Shown here piece by piece: positions 25,264 to 35,300 of a stretch of 61,492 nucleotides of DNA. The first letter of the stretch is position 1. Each line of letters begins with the position of its first letter. Below the pieces are notes generated by a model. The model was not told the origin of the DNA. It made no database searches and saw nothing but the letters and a program-made list of their open reading frames with translations. This stretch comes from Acholeplasmataceae bacterium (GTDB lineage: Bacteria; Bacillota_I; Bacilli_A; ML615J-28; CAG-698), in NCBI GenBank assembly GCA_012841865.1, contig DUTX01000129.1, positions 1 through 61,492 on the forward strand, in the 5' to 3' direction. The position numbers and the translations under genes are program-made.

Positions 25264-25953
25264 ATGAAAGAAAAATTGTTCTATTCAGACACTTTCAATT
25301 TGACTCCGGGCGATTTCGATCAATATCTACGCCTTAAACCCTATTCTATCTTCAATCTCTTCCAGGAAGTTGCAAGTCAGGCTTCTACTATCAATCTAGA
25401 TACAGAACTGCAAGACCGCGCCTGGAGACTTATCAGAAGTAAATATATTATACTCAAACAACCCGGGCTCAGCGAAAAAGTGCTTGTAGAAACGCGACTG
25501 CTACCGACACATAAATTTGAATACCGTCGTGAATTCAAAATTATTGATTCTGAACATGATTTGCTTGTAAGAGGTCAAAGCATTTGGTGCATTGATGATG
25601 TTGTTGATGAACTCCTTGCCCGCGATGAAATTCAAAATGATGAAGATCAGGATACGGAGTTTGTATTTAATCCAGAACAGGAAGTACCTGTATTTAAACA
25701 CCAAGTCCGTGCCTCCGACTTAGATTTCTTTCTACATCTGAATGTTTCCAGATATGGCGAGATCATCTTTGATGCTATGAATCTTCCGAAAAATGAGTTT
25801 ATCAAGCAAATCCAACTTAATTTTATAAATCCCGTCGGTGCAGGGGAAGTCATTTCGGTTTATAAAACCAATGTTTTAAATAAATATTTTTTAATCGGCA
25901 CTGTTGCTGATAAGACAGTTTTTAAAGCTTTTGTAAAAACTAATTATGAATAA
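25264..25953 (+). CDS. Acyl-ACP thioesterase
   Basis: 229 residues in a double hot-dog fold, typical of bacterial FatA/FatB-like thioesterases. The second half holds LDFFLHLNVSRYGEIIFDAM, with the H-x-N pair of the active site. It releases free fatty acids from acyl-carrier protein. AAAGGAGGAATGTC gives a strong site before the ATG. Divergent from mnmG. Converges with the VanZ-like gene, ends overlapping by 10 bases. Confidence 0.85.
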   Translation: MKEKLFYSDTFNLTPGDFDQYLRLKPYSIFNLFQEVASQASTINLDTELQDRAWRLIRSKYIILKQPGLSEKVLVETRLLPTHKFEYRREFKIIDSEHDLLVRGQSIWCIDDVVDELLARDEIQNDEDQDTEFVFNPEQEVPVFKHQVRASDLDFFLHLNVSRYGEIIFDAMNLPKNEFIKQIQLNFINPVGAGEVISVYKTNVLNKYFLIGTVADKTVFKAFVKTNYE

Positions 25954-26399
25954 AATTGTACAATAAAATTAAATTTTTTGTTGGAAATACTATCTTTGAT
26001 ATATGTTGCAACAATACCTAAGCCCGCGCCGACTAAGTCAACGAAAACATCGCTTACGGAACTTACACGTCCCGAAACAAAGCCTTGTATGCATTCATCG
26101 ATTAATCCACAAAATAAAGCAACGGCTAATGCGATAAAGCGCGGATAGTGTAACTTCAAACTTTTAAAATATCCGTAAAGAAAAACGCTTAAAAAGAAAA
26201 ACTCAAATAAATGTCCACCTATATTTAATAGTTCCCTAAAAGTTTTATATTCAATCTTAATTTTTAAAAATGACATTATTGAATTAAAGTTATTAGAGAC
26301 ATTATCAAGATTTCCTTGTGTTTCGGGAGTTTGCAGAGAATAAAAGAATATAATTCCCAACCAGATTCCGGAAAAAAACAAATACAATTTTCCTTTCAT
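25944..26399 (-). CDS. VanZ family membrane protein
   Basis: 151 residues from the ATG at 26399 (AAGGAG upstream); the longer frame lacks a site. Hydrophobic segments at about 3-20, 62-80 and 90-108, plus one near the C-terminus. The conserved VanZ stretch IALAVALFCGLIDECIQGFVSGRVSSVSDVFVDLVGAGLG includes DECIQ and the D-x-x-x-D-x-x-G pattern. VanZ-like proteins contribute to teicoplanin resistance in vanA clusters; outside these their function is unknown. Nothing nearby suggests a resistance cluster. Confidence 0.88.
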   Translation of the reverse strand: MKGKLYLFFSGIWLGIIFFYSLQTPETQGNLDNVSNNFNSIMSFLKIKIEYKTFRELLNIGGHLFEFFFLSVFLYGYFKSLKLHYPRFIALAVALFCGLIDECIQGFVSGRVSSVSDVFVDLVGAGLGIVATYIKDSISNKKFNFIVQFYS

Positions 26400-26459
26400 A
26401 CTACTCCTTACCTCAAGTATTTTCACTAATATATATGCTGAAGAAGAAGGTGTTATAAT

Positions 26460-26879
26460 TTGAAGCAAATATTAATCATAGTTTTGTTTTTACTTATTTT
26501 ATGCGGCTGCAATACGGATTCTGATATTCCCGTCATCACTCAGGGAGATATTTTTGAAATTGAAGCTGAAGAATACTATGTTCTGTTTGTTAAGGATGGT
26601 TGTGGTGGCTGTGAGAAAATCAAGCCTGATGCAATAAAATATCACCGTTCAGCTTTTATAAAAACGAAACTACCAAAAATCTACCTCGTCAATGTCTCAG
26701 ATCCCACTAACCAAGGCATCATCGGTAAGGAGGATAACCTTGAAGGGGTTACAGATCTTATAGATTTAAAAATTACAAGGACGCCGACATTAATCGTTAT
26801 TAAAGACGGAAAAATAGTTGCCCATTATATCGATGCAAAAATGGTTGGCGGATTTTTTGAAGAGATACTTGCAAAATAA
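26460..26879 (+). CDS. Thioredoxin-like lipoprotein (CGGC)
   Basis: 139 residues from a TTG start at 26460 with AAGGTG 7 bases upstream. A lipoprotein signal (KQILIIVLFLLILCGC) puts the protein on the outer face of the membrane. Then YYVLFVKDGCGGCEKIKPDA holds a CxxC redox pair and ITRTPTLIVIKDGKIV holds the cis-proline of thioredoxin folds. Probably a thiol oxidoreductase. It converges with a paralogue at 26908-27426. No dsbB or ccdA-like gene is nearby. Confidence 0.8.
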   Translation: MKQILIIVLFLLILCGCNTDSDIPVITQGDIFEIEAEEYYVLFVKDGCGGCEKIKPDAIKYHRSAFIKTKLPKIYLVNVSDPTNQGIIGKEDNLEGVTDLIDLKITRTPTLIVIKDGKIVAHYIDAKMVGGFFEEILAK

Positions 26880-26880
26880 A

Positions 26881-26903
26881 AGTGCGATGTTTTCACATCA
26901 CGC
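26881..26903. terminator. Bidirectional terminator between the two thioredoxin-like genes
   Basis: GTGCGATGT / ACATCACGC arms (with G-T pairing) around TTTC; A-rich before, T-run after. Confidence 0.7.
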
Positions 26904-26907
26904 TTTT

Positions 26908-27426
26908 TTATTTTAGGTGGCAAGACCCAAGTTGCGCATTTAACTTATCCCTTACGCTTTCCCACCCCTGAGCAGAATAACGGGCTGTCTTAACGCCGCC
27001 TTCTGTATTAATTGCAATTAAAGAAGAGGTCGTCGCAATATATAAATCGCGCCAATCGGTTACTCCGTTAACATAATAATTTCCATCGGTACCTTGACCG
27101 TCTTCCCCCGTATACTTACGGTAAATGTAAACTTCTTCACCGGGTTTTTCTTCCTCGGTATATAGGAGAACCGCATAAATCTTTCTCTTACCGGCACAGC
27201 CTTTATAATCTTTAAGCATATGTGCATACTGAATCACATAGGGAGCCGAAGCTTCGCAGTCCTCACAATCCAATCTATGAAAATAAATATAATACTTATC
27301 TTCCTTCTGATTGAAAATGTCTTCTTTTTTTATACTTTTAACTCCTTGTAAACTCCCCGCTTGATTGCAACCAGAAAGTGTTGCAATTGAAAATAGCAAG
27401 ACAAGTAATAAAAAAACCTTTTTCAT
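26908..27426 (-). CDS. Thioredoxin-like lipoprotein (CEDC), paralogue without cis-Pro
   Basis: 172 residues. Signal peptide with lipobox LSGC (about 17-20), then KYYIYFHRLDCEDCEASAP with a CxxC pair. It resembles the lipoprotein converging on it (26460-26879) in order and motifs, with an insertion of about 30 residues after the first helix. The region equal to the cis-proline loop reads IATTSSLIAI, with no proline. In thioredoxins that proline keeps metals off the CxxC, so metal binding is possible. Its start overlaps the membrane protein gene upstream by 4 bases. Confidence 0.75.
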   Translation of the reverse strand: MKKVFLLLVLLFSIATLSGCNQAGSLQGVKSIKKEDIFNQKEDKYYIYFHRLDCEDCEASAPYVIQYAHMLKDYKGCAGKRKIYAVLLYTEEEKPGEEVYIYRKYTGEDGQGTDGNYYVNGVTDWRDLYIATTSSLIAINTEGGVKTARYSAQGWESVRDKLNAQLGSCHLK

Positions 27427-27932
27427 AATTCCTCCCTGGATTTGTACCCGTTAATGACGTTTTGATAACGGTTTGCGTTGATTTGTTGGTAGATAATTCT
27501 TTTATTTCTTAGTATCGCCAGTACTTTAATCTTATCAAAGAAGATTCTTTTAAAATTGATTAAAGCCATTACAAAAAGAAAGAGTGCGATAAATCTTGCA
27601 AAGACAATACTGTTCGGATGTAAATCAAGCCAAGCTTGTTCAATCAGCATGAACCAAATTAAACCAAGTGAAAGCAAAAGAAAGAATAGTGACGGTAAAA
27701 AAAGTCTGATCAAGGTATGGATGCGAACATTTTTTAAAAACAGTTTTTCTAAGTATAAGGGATTAATTTTGTATCCTTTAGGACCGGCCATCAATGCTAG
27801 CCATTTTTTTTCAGAATAAACTTGTCCTAAATATAAATATTTCCTACCTTTTTTCTTAACTAGGTTTTTGCTTCCACAACCACATACATCCGTATCTGCA
27901 AGATCATTTTTTAGACAGTTTAAGCACAGCAT
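27423..27932 (-). CDS. Membrane protein with N-terminal zinc-ribbon
   Basis: 169 residues. Two Cys pairs at the N-terminus (CLNC at 3-6 and CGCG at 17-20) form a zinc-ribbon-like knuckle. Two hydrophobic segments lie at about 78-97 and 110-128. The rest is basic. I do not recognise the family. Its stop overlaps the start of the CEDC lipoprotein gene, so the two are co-expressed and may work together. Confidence 0.7.
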   Translation of the reverse strand: MLCLNCLKNDLADTDVCGCGSKNLVKKKGRKYLYLGQVYSEKKWLALMAGPKGYKINPLYLEKLFLKNVRIHTLIRLFLPSLFFLLLSLGLIWFMLIEQAWLDLHPNSIVFARFIALFLFVMALINFKRIFFDKIKVLAILRNKRIIYQQINANRYQNVINGYKSREEL

Positions 27933-27987
27933 TTTACCACCCTTAATATTTATTATTATACAACAATCTTCCGATAATTCAAGGGAT

Positions 27988-28287
27988 TCAACACCTTTTA
28001 TGGAAAAAGAAGGTTAGGGTCATCCAAACCCCTATTACAATCAGAAATACTTTGAACGACTCTACAAAGATAAAAAGTAAACAAATAAGACATAAAAATA
28101 GATATATTGAAATGATAATGACATCAAAATAAAAAAATTTAATCCTATAAATACCTTTTAAAACTAATATTTCTCCGATTACTACAAGGATGGAAAGAAA
28201 GAATATAATGTCACCGAAAATCCAAAATAACAGATATGAAAGTATAAAGGTTATGAGCCAAAAATAATTATTCCAAAAATACTTCAT
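27988..28287 (-). CDS. Small hydrophobic membrane protein, unknown
   Basis: 99 residues, almost wholly hydrophobic, with three predicted membrane segments (about 8-40, 50-72 and 74-93). Rich in Phe, Ile and Leu. No motif recognised. The start at 28287 lacks a strong ribosome site. Base composition is more AT-rich than its neighbours. It may be a real gene or a chance open frame; length and hydrophobic periodicity favour a gene. Confidence 0.5.
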   Translation of the reverse strand: MKYFWNNYFWLITFILSYLLFWIFGDIIFFLSILVVIGEILVLKGIYRIKFFYFDVIIISIYLFLCLICLLFIFVESFKVFLIVIGVWMTLTFFFHKRC

Positions 28288-28350
28288 AAATATCCCCTAC
28301 TTTAAAATATTATGCATTTAAATTAAATATGTGCAGTATGCAAGAAAAAA

Positions 28351-28367
28351 CGCCGATTATCTCGGCG
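28351..28367 (-). terminator. fba terminator
   Basis: CGCCGA-N5-TCGGCG hairpin followed on the minus strand by six T, 13 bases after the aldolase stop. Confidence 0.9.
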
Positions 28368-28379
28368 TAAGTTTTTGTT

Positions 28380-29252
28380 TTAGTTTTTAACTGCTTTTCC
28401 AGCAGATCCAAAAATATTAATTTTATCCTTAAGAACTTCTACGATTCCCTTAGTTGCAGGTCCGAGAATTTTTCTCGGGTCATAAACTTTATCATTATCT
28501 TTATTAGCTAAGAAAGCGCGGAGTTCTCTTGCGAATGCTTGTTGACATTCGGTATTAACATTAATTTTGGTGGTTCCGCAAGCAATCGCGCGTTTGATTT
28601 GATCTTCAGGAATTCCGGTTCCTCCATGAAGAACTAAGGGCAGTCCGGTAGCATTCATAATTTCTTCCATTTCTTTGAATCCAAGTTTCGGTTCATCTTT
28701 ATATGGACCATGAACGCTTCCTAAAGCTGGAGCTAAACAATCGATATTTGTTTCTTGTGTAAGTTGAACGCATTCGTTAACATCCGCATAGATAATGCTT
28801 TCACCGACGACATCGTCTTCTTGACCGCCGACGGTACCAAGTTCTGCTTCAACAGATACACCCCTTGCATGAGCATATTCAACCACTTCTTTAGTGATTC
28901 TGATATTTTCAGCTAAAGGATGTTTTGATGCGTCAATCATAACTGATGTAAAACCGGCATCAATTGCCTTTTTACAAGCTTCAAAACTAGAACCGTGGTC
29001 TAAGTGAATGGCAACATCAACCGTAATATTCAAATCTTCTATCATTCCTTTAACCATTCCCGCAACGGTCTTATAGCCACCCATGTATCTTGCGGCTCCT
29101 TCGGAAACCCCTAAAATAACCGGTGAAGACATCTCTTCCGCAACTGTCAGAATCGTCTTCGTCCACTCCAGATTGTTAATGTTAAACTGGCCGACAGCGT
29201 ATTTTTCTTCTTTAGCTTTTTCAAGCATGTTTTTCATATTTACTAAAGCCAT
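28380..29252 (-). CDS. fba: Class II fructose-1,6-bisphosphate aldolase
   Basis: 290 residues. Splits fructose-1,6-bisphosphate into two triose phosphates using zinc. Catalytic/zinc region [17 protein letters not shown] (about 80-96), [15 protein letters not shown] and [18 protein letters not shown] with zinc-binding histidines. Ends normally. Downstream of a DegV-family gene with a 26-base gap. Confidence 0.97.
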   Translation of the reverse strand: MALVNMKNMLEKAKEEKYAVGQFNINNLEWTKTILTVAEEMSSPVILGVSEGAARYMGGYKTVAGMVKGMIEDLNITVDVAIHLDHGSSFEACKKAIDAGFTSVMIDASKHPLAENIRITKEVVEYAHARGVSVEAELGTVGGQEDDVVGESIIYADVNECVQLTQETNIDCLAPALGSVHGPYKDEPKLGFKEMEEIMNATGLPLVLHGGTGIPEDQIKRAIACGTTKINVNTECQQAFARELRAFLANKDNDKVYDPRKILGPATKGIVEVLKDKINIFGSAGKAVKN

Positions 29253-29278
29253 TTGTATACCTCCTTATTCAGCTTTAA

Positions 29279-30139
29279 TCATTTCTCAAGAATAAAATAA
29301 CCAAAACCAAGCACTCCGCATCCGATATGAGCACCAACCGCCGGAGTTACCATATGTAAATCGACCGCAACTGCATTCGGGCAACTTTCTTGGAAATAAC
29401 GTACAAGTTCTTTGCCTTTCTCTTCCGCAAGCGTGTGTTCTACAATAATATATACCTTTTTCGCATCCTTAATTTCTTCCATAAACATTTGTGTTGCTAC
29501 TTCGAGTGCTTTTCTTTGAGTGCGAACTTTTACTTTCGGAACAATTCTTCCTTCTTTATCAAGTTCCAAAACCGGTTTAATCTTAAGAAGACTTCCGACA
29601 AATCCCGCAGCCCCACTCAACCTCCCGTTTTTTACTAAGTATTTTAAATCATCAACAACGAAATAAGCGTGGCTGTTTTCAACGAGATAATGGCAATAAT
29701 CTAATATCTCTTGAATAGATTTGCCTTCTTCAACAAGTCTTTTTGCTTCAACGGCGATAAAACCTTGGAAATATGTAGCGGTTTTTGTATCAATAACGTG
29801 AATGTTTAACCTTCCTCGATATTCATTCTGTAGATTTTCAACCATTTGTCCGATGGAACTAAGTTTGTAAGAGATCGAACACATAATAACATCGGTATAA
29901 CCCTCCGAAAGCAAACGCTCTAAAAGCTCCATGGCCTCACCAACGGTTGGGGCCGATGTAGAAGGTACAACCGGGGAATTTTGTAATTTTTCATAAAATT
30001 GATCAGCCATAATATCGATTCCGTCAACATAATGTTCTTCACCAAAATTAATAACAGACCTTAATACTGGTATTTCTGGATCATAACCTAAATAATCCAA
30101 TCCGGCATTTACATCGGATATAACAGCAATTTTACTCAT
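29279..30139 (-). CDS. DegV family protein (fatty-acid-binding)
   Basis: 286 residues from the ATG at 30139 (GGAGG upstream). N-terminal KIAVISDVNAGLD and the central SSIGQMVENL and VDDLKYLVKNGRLSGAAGFVGSLLKIKPVLEL stretch are typical of DegV. These proteins bind a fatty acid and, as FakB, present it to the kinase FakA for use in phospholipid synthesis. No fakA is in the window. In Bacilli several copies are usual. Confidence 0.9.
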   Translation of the reverse strand: MSKIAVISDVNAGLDYLGYDPEIPVLRSVINFGEEHYVDGIDIMADQFYEKLQNSPVVPSTSAPTVGEAMELLERLLSEGYTDVIMCSISYKLSSIGQMVENLQNEYRGRLNIHVIDTKTATYFQGFIAVEAKRLVEEGKSIQEILDYCHYLVENSHAYFVVDDLKYLVKNGRLSGAAGFVGSLLKIKPVLELDKEGRIVPKVKVRTQRKALEVATQMFMEEIKDAKKVYIIVEHTLAEEKGKELVRYFQESCPNAVAVDLHMVTPAVGAHIGCGVLGFGYFILEK

Positions 30140-30335
30140 GAAATCCTCCATATTGAATTAATTATACCACTATTCCCGGCTTTCTTCAATATTTGCATAT
30201 AAAATATTCTTCCCAGTTTAAGAAATAATAAATACAAACTAGCATTTGTACTAACAAAGAATCTACTTTTAATGAAATATTGTTTTACATCTGAATTATT
30301 TTTGAAAATGGATTATAATAAAATTAGGTGATAAT

Positions 30336-31262
30336 ATGAAATTACGTTTATTCAGATTAATAAAAATGACTACAGGATTTATAGCCGGTATGCTGATTGC
30401 AAAGGCATTGGAACTTCCATACTTTTATACTGCTGGGGTTATTGCGGTTTTATCTTTAGAACCGACAAGAAAAGCATCCTTGGAAAGCGGAATAATAAGA
30501 ATTATTGATTCGTTGTTGGGACTGGGGCTTGCGACATTATTATTTTATTTATTTGGTTTTCATGTTTTAGTTTTATTTATCTTTGTTTCATTATTTATCC
30601 CAATCAGCTTTTTCTTAAAAATCGACAGAGGTATTGTTGTATCGCTAGTCCTTGTTTCACAAATCTATTTAGAAAGCCACCTACATTTTTCTTTAAATGC
30701 TTTATATATATTATTAATAGGTGTAGGTGTGGCCTTCTTATTAAACCTTTATATGCCGAAAAATGAACATATCAAAAAAGAAATTGCCCTAATCGATCAG
30801 CATCTTAATAAACTAATTCAAGGTATTGCTAAGCAACAACCGGTTTCATTTGAAGAGATTGAAGAACTTTTAAGTGCAACTTATAATAATATTCAAGTTG
30901 AATTAGAGAATATTAATATACCATTAACTACTAAACGGTTGAAATATGTAGAAATGCGTACCGAACAAGTAAGCATTTTAAAAAGAGTCTATCAAATCTT
31001 AAATAATGTTGACCAAATTAAAGAAAAAGAGATTATACTTAATTTCTTAAAAGAATTTGATAATAGAATCGGTGAAAAGAACTATGCTTCTCCACTCTTA
31101 AATAGGTTAAATGAATTATTTTTAATGTTTAAAGAGAGTGCATTACCAGAAAGCAGGGACCAATTTGAAAACCGAGCCCAACTTTATTATGTGCTTTTAG
31201 AAATTGATTTGTTTTTAAAGATAAAATTAACCTACCATCAAAAAACAGAAAAGGGCTTATGA
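30336..31262 (+). CDS. Aromatic acid exporter (ArAE) family membrane protein
   Basis: 308 residues. Five or six membrane segments in residues 5-138, with GFIAGMLIAKALELPYFYTAGVIAVLSLEPTRKASLESG near the start, the usual ArAE_1 pattern. Residues about 140-308 are helical and charged (ArAE C-terminal domain). Resembles the YqjA-type proteins of Firmicutes. The transported compound is unknown. It has its own plus-strand start with AGGTGATAAT upstream, facing the minus-strand YjbQ-like gene. Confidence 0.82.
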   Translation: MKLRLFRLIKMTTGFIAGMLIAKALELPYFYTAGVIAVLSLEPTRKASLESGIIRIIDSLLGLGLATLLFYLFGFHVLVLFIFVSLFIPISFFLKIDRGIVVSLVLVSQIYLESHLHFSLNALYILLIGVGVAFLLNLYMPKNEHIKKEIALIDQHLNKLIQGIAKQQPVSFEEIEELLSATYNNIQVELENINIPLTTKRLKYVEMRTEQVSILKRVYQILNNVDQIKEKEIILNFLKEFDNRIGEKNYASPLLNRLNELFLMFKESALPESRDQFENRAQLYYVLLEIDLFLKIKLTYHQKTEKGL

Positions 31263-31287
31263 GATTATTCGTAAATAAGGTTTTTTC

Positions 31288-31677
31288 TTAAGTTATGATT
31301 TTTGTATAAAACTTTCTGGTTCTGGGCCCATCAAACTCACAGAAATATACTCCTTGCCAGATTCCTAATTTAAGCTTTCCGTTTTCAATAATGATTGTAC
31401 AAGAAGAACCCATGAATGAAGCTTTTAGATGAGCATGCGAATTTCCTTCTAAATGCCTGTAATTAGGGTCTTTTGGAAAGAGCTTCCGTAAGGTATTAAG
31501 CATATCATAAACTACATCTGGGTCAGCATTTTCATTAATTGTTATACCTGCTGTCGTATGTGGTGTAAAAACTATTACTATCCCGTCTTTAATCTTGCTG
31601 TTATTTACATCATCTTGAATAATGCTGGTTATATCAATCATTTCATCTTCTTTTCTGGATTTGATAATATGTTCCAT
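31288..31677 (-). CDS. YjbQ family protein (secondary thiamine-phosphate synthase-like)
   Basis: 129 residues from the ATG at 31677 (GGAGG upstream). Conserved YjbQ pattern: FTPHTTAGITINENADPDV, NSHAHLKASFMGSS and LGIWQGVYFCEFDGPR. Members can weakly replace thiamine-phosphate synthase in E. coli, but the natural role is unclear. Monocistronic, convergent with the ArAE gene. Confidence 0.92.
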   Translation of the reverse strand: MEHIIKSRKEDEMIDITSIIQDDVNNSKIKDGIVIVFTPHTTAGITINENADPDVVYDMLNTLRKLFPKDPNYRHLEGNSHAHLKASFMGSSCTIIIENGKLKLGIWQGVYFCEFDGPRTRKFYTKIIT

Positions 31678-31797
31678 ACAAACCTCCATATTTGTTATGT
31701 TATTCGTCTCAGATAAGGGACATTATTAAATCTTTCAATACTAATTATAACAAATCATGCCATGTTTAACCAGTTATAGTTTCTATACAAAAAATAA

Positions 31798-31819
31798 AAA
31801 CTACTGTTTCCAGTAGTTT
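31798..31819 (-). terminator. spoVT terminator
   Basis: AAACTACTG-TTTC-CAGTAGTTT hairpin; overlaps the spoVT stop; on the minus strand a T-rich run follows. Confidence 0.85.
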
Positions 31820-32349
31820 TAAGATTCAAGATATTTACCCAGAAATGAACTGGTCATTTCCGCAATTGCTTTTTCAGTGTCACCAATAGAGCCTTCCCCA
31901 ATTACAATCACAGCGCCGATAATATCTCCATATACCGAAATCGGTTTGAGAATCGTCGGGGAATTTAGCACCAGGTTATCAGTCACTTCTAAACCTTCAT
32001 TTTTTTCAATAATTTGTGTAGTTTTTTTCTGAATTCTGTCATCTAGTCTTAAATCTATTTTTTTACCGATGATATCTTTTCTGAAATTGCCGGCTGCAGC
32101 AATAATTCTTTCTGTATCTGTAATAATGATTTCTTTTTTATTTGAAGCATAAACCGCATCAACATAATGAATAATAAAATTATTGATGTTTTCGATATGA
32201 GAATATTTCTTCAATATTATTGAATTTGTTCCGTCGGTATATATTTCCAAAGAGTCTCCTTCTCTGATTCTTAAGTTTCTTCTGATCTCCTTAGGAATGA
32301 CTATTCTACCCAAGTCGTCTATTCGTCTTACGACGCCGGTTGCTTTCAT
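31819..32349 (-). CDS. spoVT: Stage V sporulation protein T (AbrB-type regulator)
   Basis: 176 residues. N-terminal AbrB swapped-hairpin DNA-binding domain (MKATGVVRRIDDLGRIVIPKEIRR, 1-50), C-terminal GAF-like domain (about 55-176). SpoVT tunes sigma-G genes in the forespore. It overlaps mfd by 4 bases and follows pth-mfd, the gene order of B. subtilis. That synteny, together with the C-terminal domain, separates it from AbrB and Abh. Confidence 0.94.
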   Translation of the reverse strand: MKATGVVRRIDDLGRIVIPKEIRRNLRIREGDSLEIYTDGTNSIILKKYSHIENINNFIIHYVDAVYASNKKEIIITDTERIIAAAGNFRKDIIGKKIDLRLDDRIQKKTTQIIEKNEGLEVTDNLVLNSPTILKPISVYGDIIGAVIVIGEGSIGDTEKAIAEMTSSFLGKYLES

Positions 32350-35300
32350 TGTTTCACCTCGCTAGTAATATTATTAGAATTTTCACTTATCTTATACACA
32401 TTTTTCAATTGTGATTCTAGCAATTTGCTTAGCATGAAAATCCATTCTTTGTCTTTCGGAACTTTTTTTATTTTGATTATTAGTTGTTGGCGCTTATATT
32501 CGAATAGAATATCTTGACTGATTTCTGTTGCTTTTAGAAAGATTTTTTCAGCAGAAATCTTTTTTGTTTTTTCTTTGGAAATTGCAACCATCACCTGGTA
32601 TTGAGTTTCCATGACATTTTCGATTCCATAGTGTTTCAATAATGTTTGTAAATATCTTTCTTCGATATATGTCAGAATTTCTTTGTTCGGCTTACCGAAA
32701 CGATCGGTAAATTCCGCAATCACCCTTTCTTTATCTTCCTTAGTTTTTATCTTATGAATTTCTTTATGAATAAAGATCTTGATTTCATCATCGCTGACAT
32801 ATGATTCATCAACGTGTTTGGATACATCAATAATAATCGGTTTTTCTTCCTCCGGCATCGGTATATTCCGAACTTTGTTGATTGCTTCGCTTAACATCTT
32901 CATATACATGTCAAGTCCGACAGCATCTATAAATCCGGATTGTTCTTTACCGAGAATATCGCCTGCCCCACGAATTGCTAAGTCACGCACAGCAATCCGG
33001 TATCCGGAACCAAGATTGGTAAATTCTTTGATTGCGGAAAGCCTTTTGGCTGCTTCATCGGTTAAGACTTTATTTTTACCGTACATTAAATAAGCATAGG
33101 CAACTCGGTCCGCTCTGCCAACACGACCGCGGATTTGGTAAATCTGCGAAAGGCCAAGATATTCCGCACCATCAATAATGAGCGTATTGGTATTAGGGAT
33201 ATCAATCCCGGTTTCAATTATCGTTGTACAAAGCAAAACATCAAATTCACGATCGATGAAGGATTGAATGGTATTCTCCAATTGGATTTTAGTCATTTTT
33301 CCGTGAGCGATACCGACTCTTGCTTCCGGAACCAATCTTCTTAATTTCCTGTATAAGTAATCCAAATCACCGATTCGATTGTGAAGGTAGAAAACTTGAC
33401 CATTTCTAGATATTTCACGATAAATTGCTTCTTTAATCACAATGTCATTTTCTTCAATTACATAGGTTTGTATCGGATAACGATCTTTTGGCGGAGTTTC
33501 GATCAAACTTAACTGCCTGATTCCCATAATTGCCATCTGCAAAGTCCGTGGAATCGGAGTTGCAGTCAATGTTAAAACATTAACATTTGCTTTCATGCGT
33601 TTTATTTTTTCTTTATGAACAACTCCAAACCGTTGCTCTTCATCAACGATTAATAAACCTAAATCTTTCGCTTTTACATCATTACTTAAGACACGGTGCG
33701 TGCCGATTAAGATATCAACTAAACCTTTTCCAAAATCTTCAAGGATTAGTTTTTGGTCTTTTCGGGAAACTAAACGGTTTAATAACTCAACTCTGATTCC
33801 GTACTTTTCAAATCTTTCTTTAAAACTGTAATAATGCTGGCGAGAAAGAATTGTGGTCGGTGCCAGATATATAACCTGTTTGTTAGAATACACGGTTTTA
33901 AAGGCAATACGCATTGCTATTTCCGTCTTACCGTAACCGACATCTCCGCAAATTAAGCGGTCGATGATCTTTCCTTCTTCCATGTCCTTCTTTATTTCAT
34001 TAATGGTTTTAATCTGGTCCGGAGTTTCTTCGTATTCAAAATCATCTTCAAACAATTTTTGATAACTGCTATCGGGCGGATACTTAAATCCTTTCATCTC
34101 TTCTCTTTTAGCTTGAAGAGAAATGATATCTGCAGCAATGTTTTCTAATTTTTCCTGAATTTTCTTTTTCTTTCTTTCCCATTCGCCCTTACCAATGCTA
34201 GTTAGCTTCGGCACCACGCCTTCGCTGCCTTGGTATTTCTCCAACAATGTGATTTTCTCAACCGCAATATAAAGTTCCATATTGGCATATTGCAAGACTA
34301 TATAGTCATTGCGGACATCTTGAAGTTCAACAGTTTTTATACCGAGATAGCGACCGATTCCATAATCATAGTGAACCACATAGTCTCCGACTACCAAATC
34401 TTCTTTTGAAGAAATTGGCTTGGTATGTTGCAATACACTTCGAAATTTGGCTTTTTGAACTTTAAATTTTTTGAAGATCTCTTCTTCGGTATAGACTTCT
34501 ATTTTCCCTAAAAAGCCGAAACTAATCGCATTATCCGAGCGAATCAGATTGATTGCTTTCGGAACCAAGTTATTAAAGCTATCAATTCTTTTTGATTGCA
34601 AATTGTTTTCATTTAATATTTCACTTAAAAGATTCAATCTTTCTTCTGTATAAAAAGCAAATACAAAAGTTTTATCCGTATTTACCTTTAAATCACTGAT
34701 TAAAGTCTTAATATCATTTTGATAATCAATTACAGCGATTCCCTTTAGGTCAAAAACTTTGTCTAAAGGAAAATCATGAAAACTTTTCCGAAATTCGCTT
34801 AAAAATATCTTTTTATCGACTTTGTAAAAAAGATTATAAAAGTCGAAGAAAAACAACAAATCCAAACCATCCGGAATTGAAAGCTGTTCCGAAAAGTTTT
34901 CTAAATCCAGTCGTAACTGTTCGTAATTATCTTGCAATCTTTGATAATCTTCATAGAAAACCAGTTTCTCTTCTGGATAATCAAGGATACTTGCATAGCC
35001 TTTACCAAAATATTTTATATATTTATTCATCCGCTCAGGATTATTATAATTTTCTAAATCTGAAAGGTCTGATTTTAAAAAGTCAGGCATTTCTGATACA
35101 GCCGCTTTAATTCTATTTATAATACTTTCTTTTTCTTTTTCATCATAATAGATTTCATTGAGAGGAAAAATTTCTACTTGTTTAATTGATTTAAAGCTTT
35201 TTTGTGTATCAGGATCAAAATATTTAATGTTTTCAACTTCAATATCAAATAAATTTATCCGAATGGGACTTTCCGAAAAGAGCGGAAAAATATCAATAAT

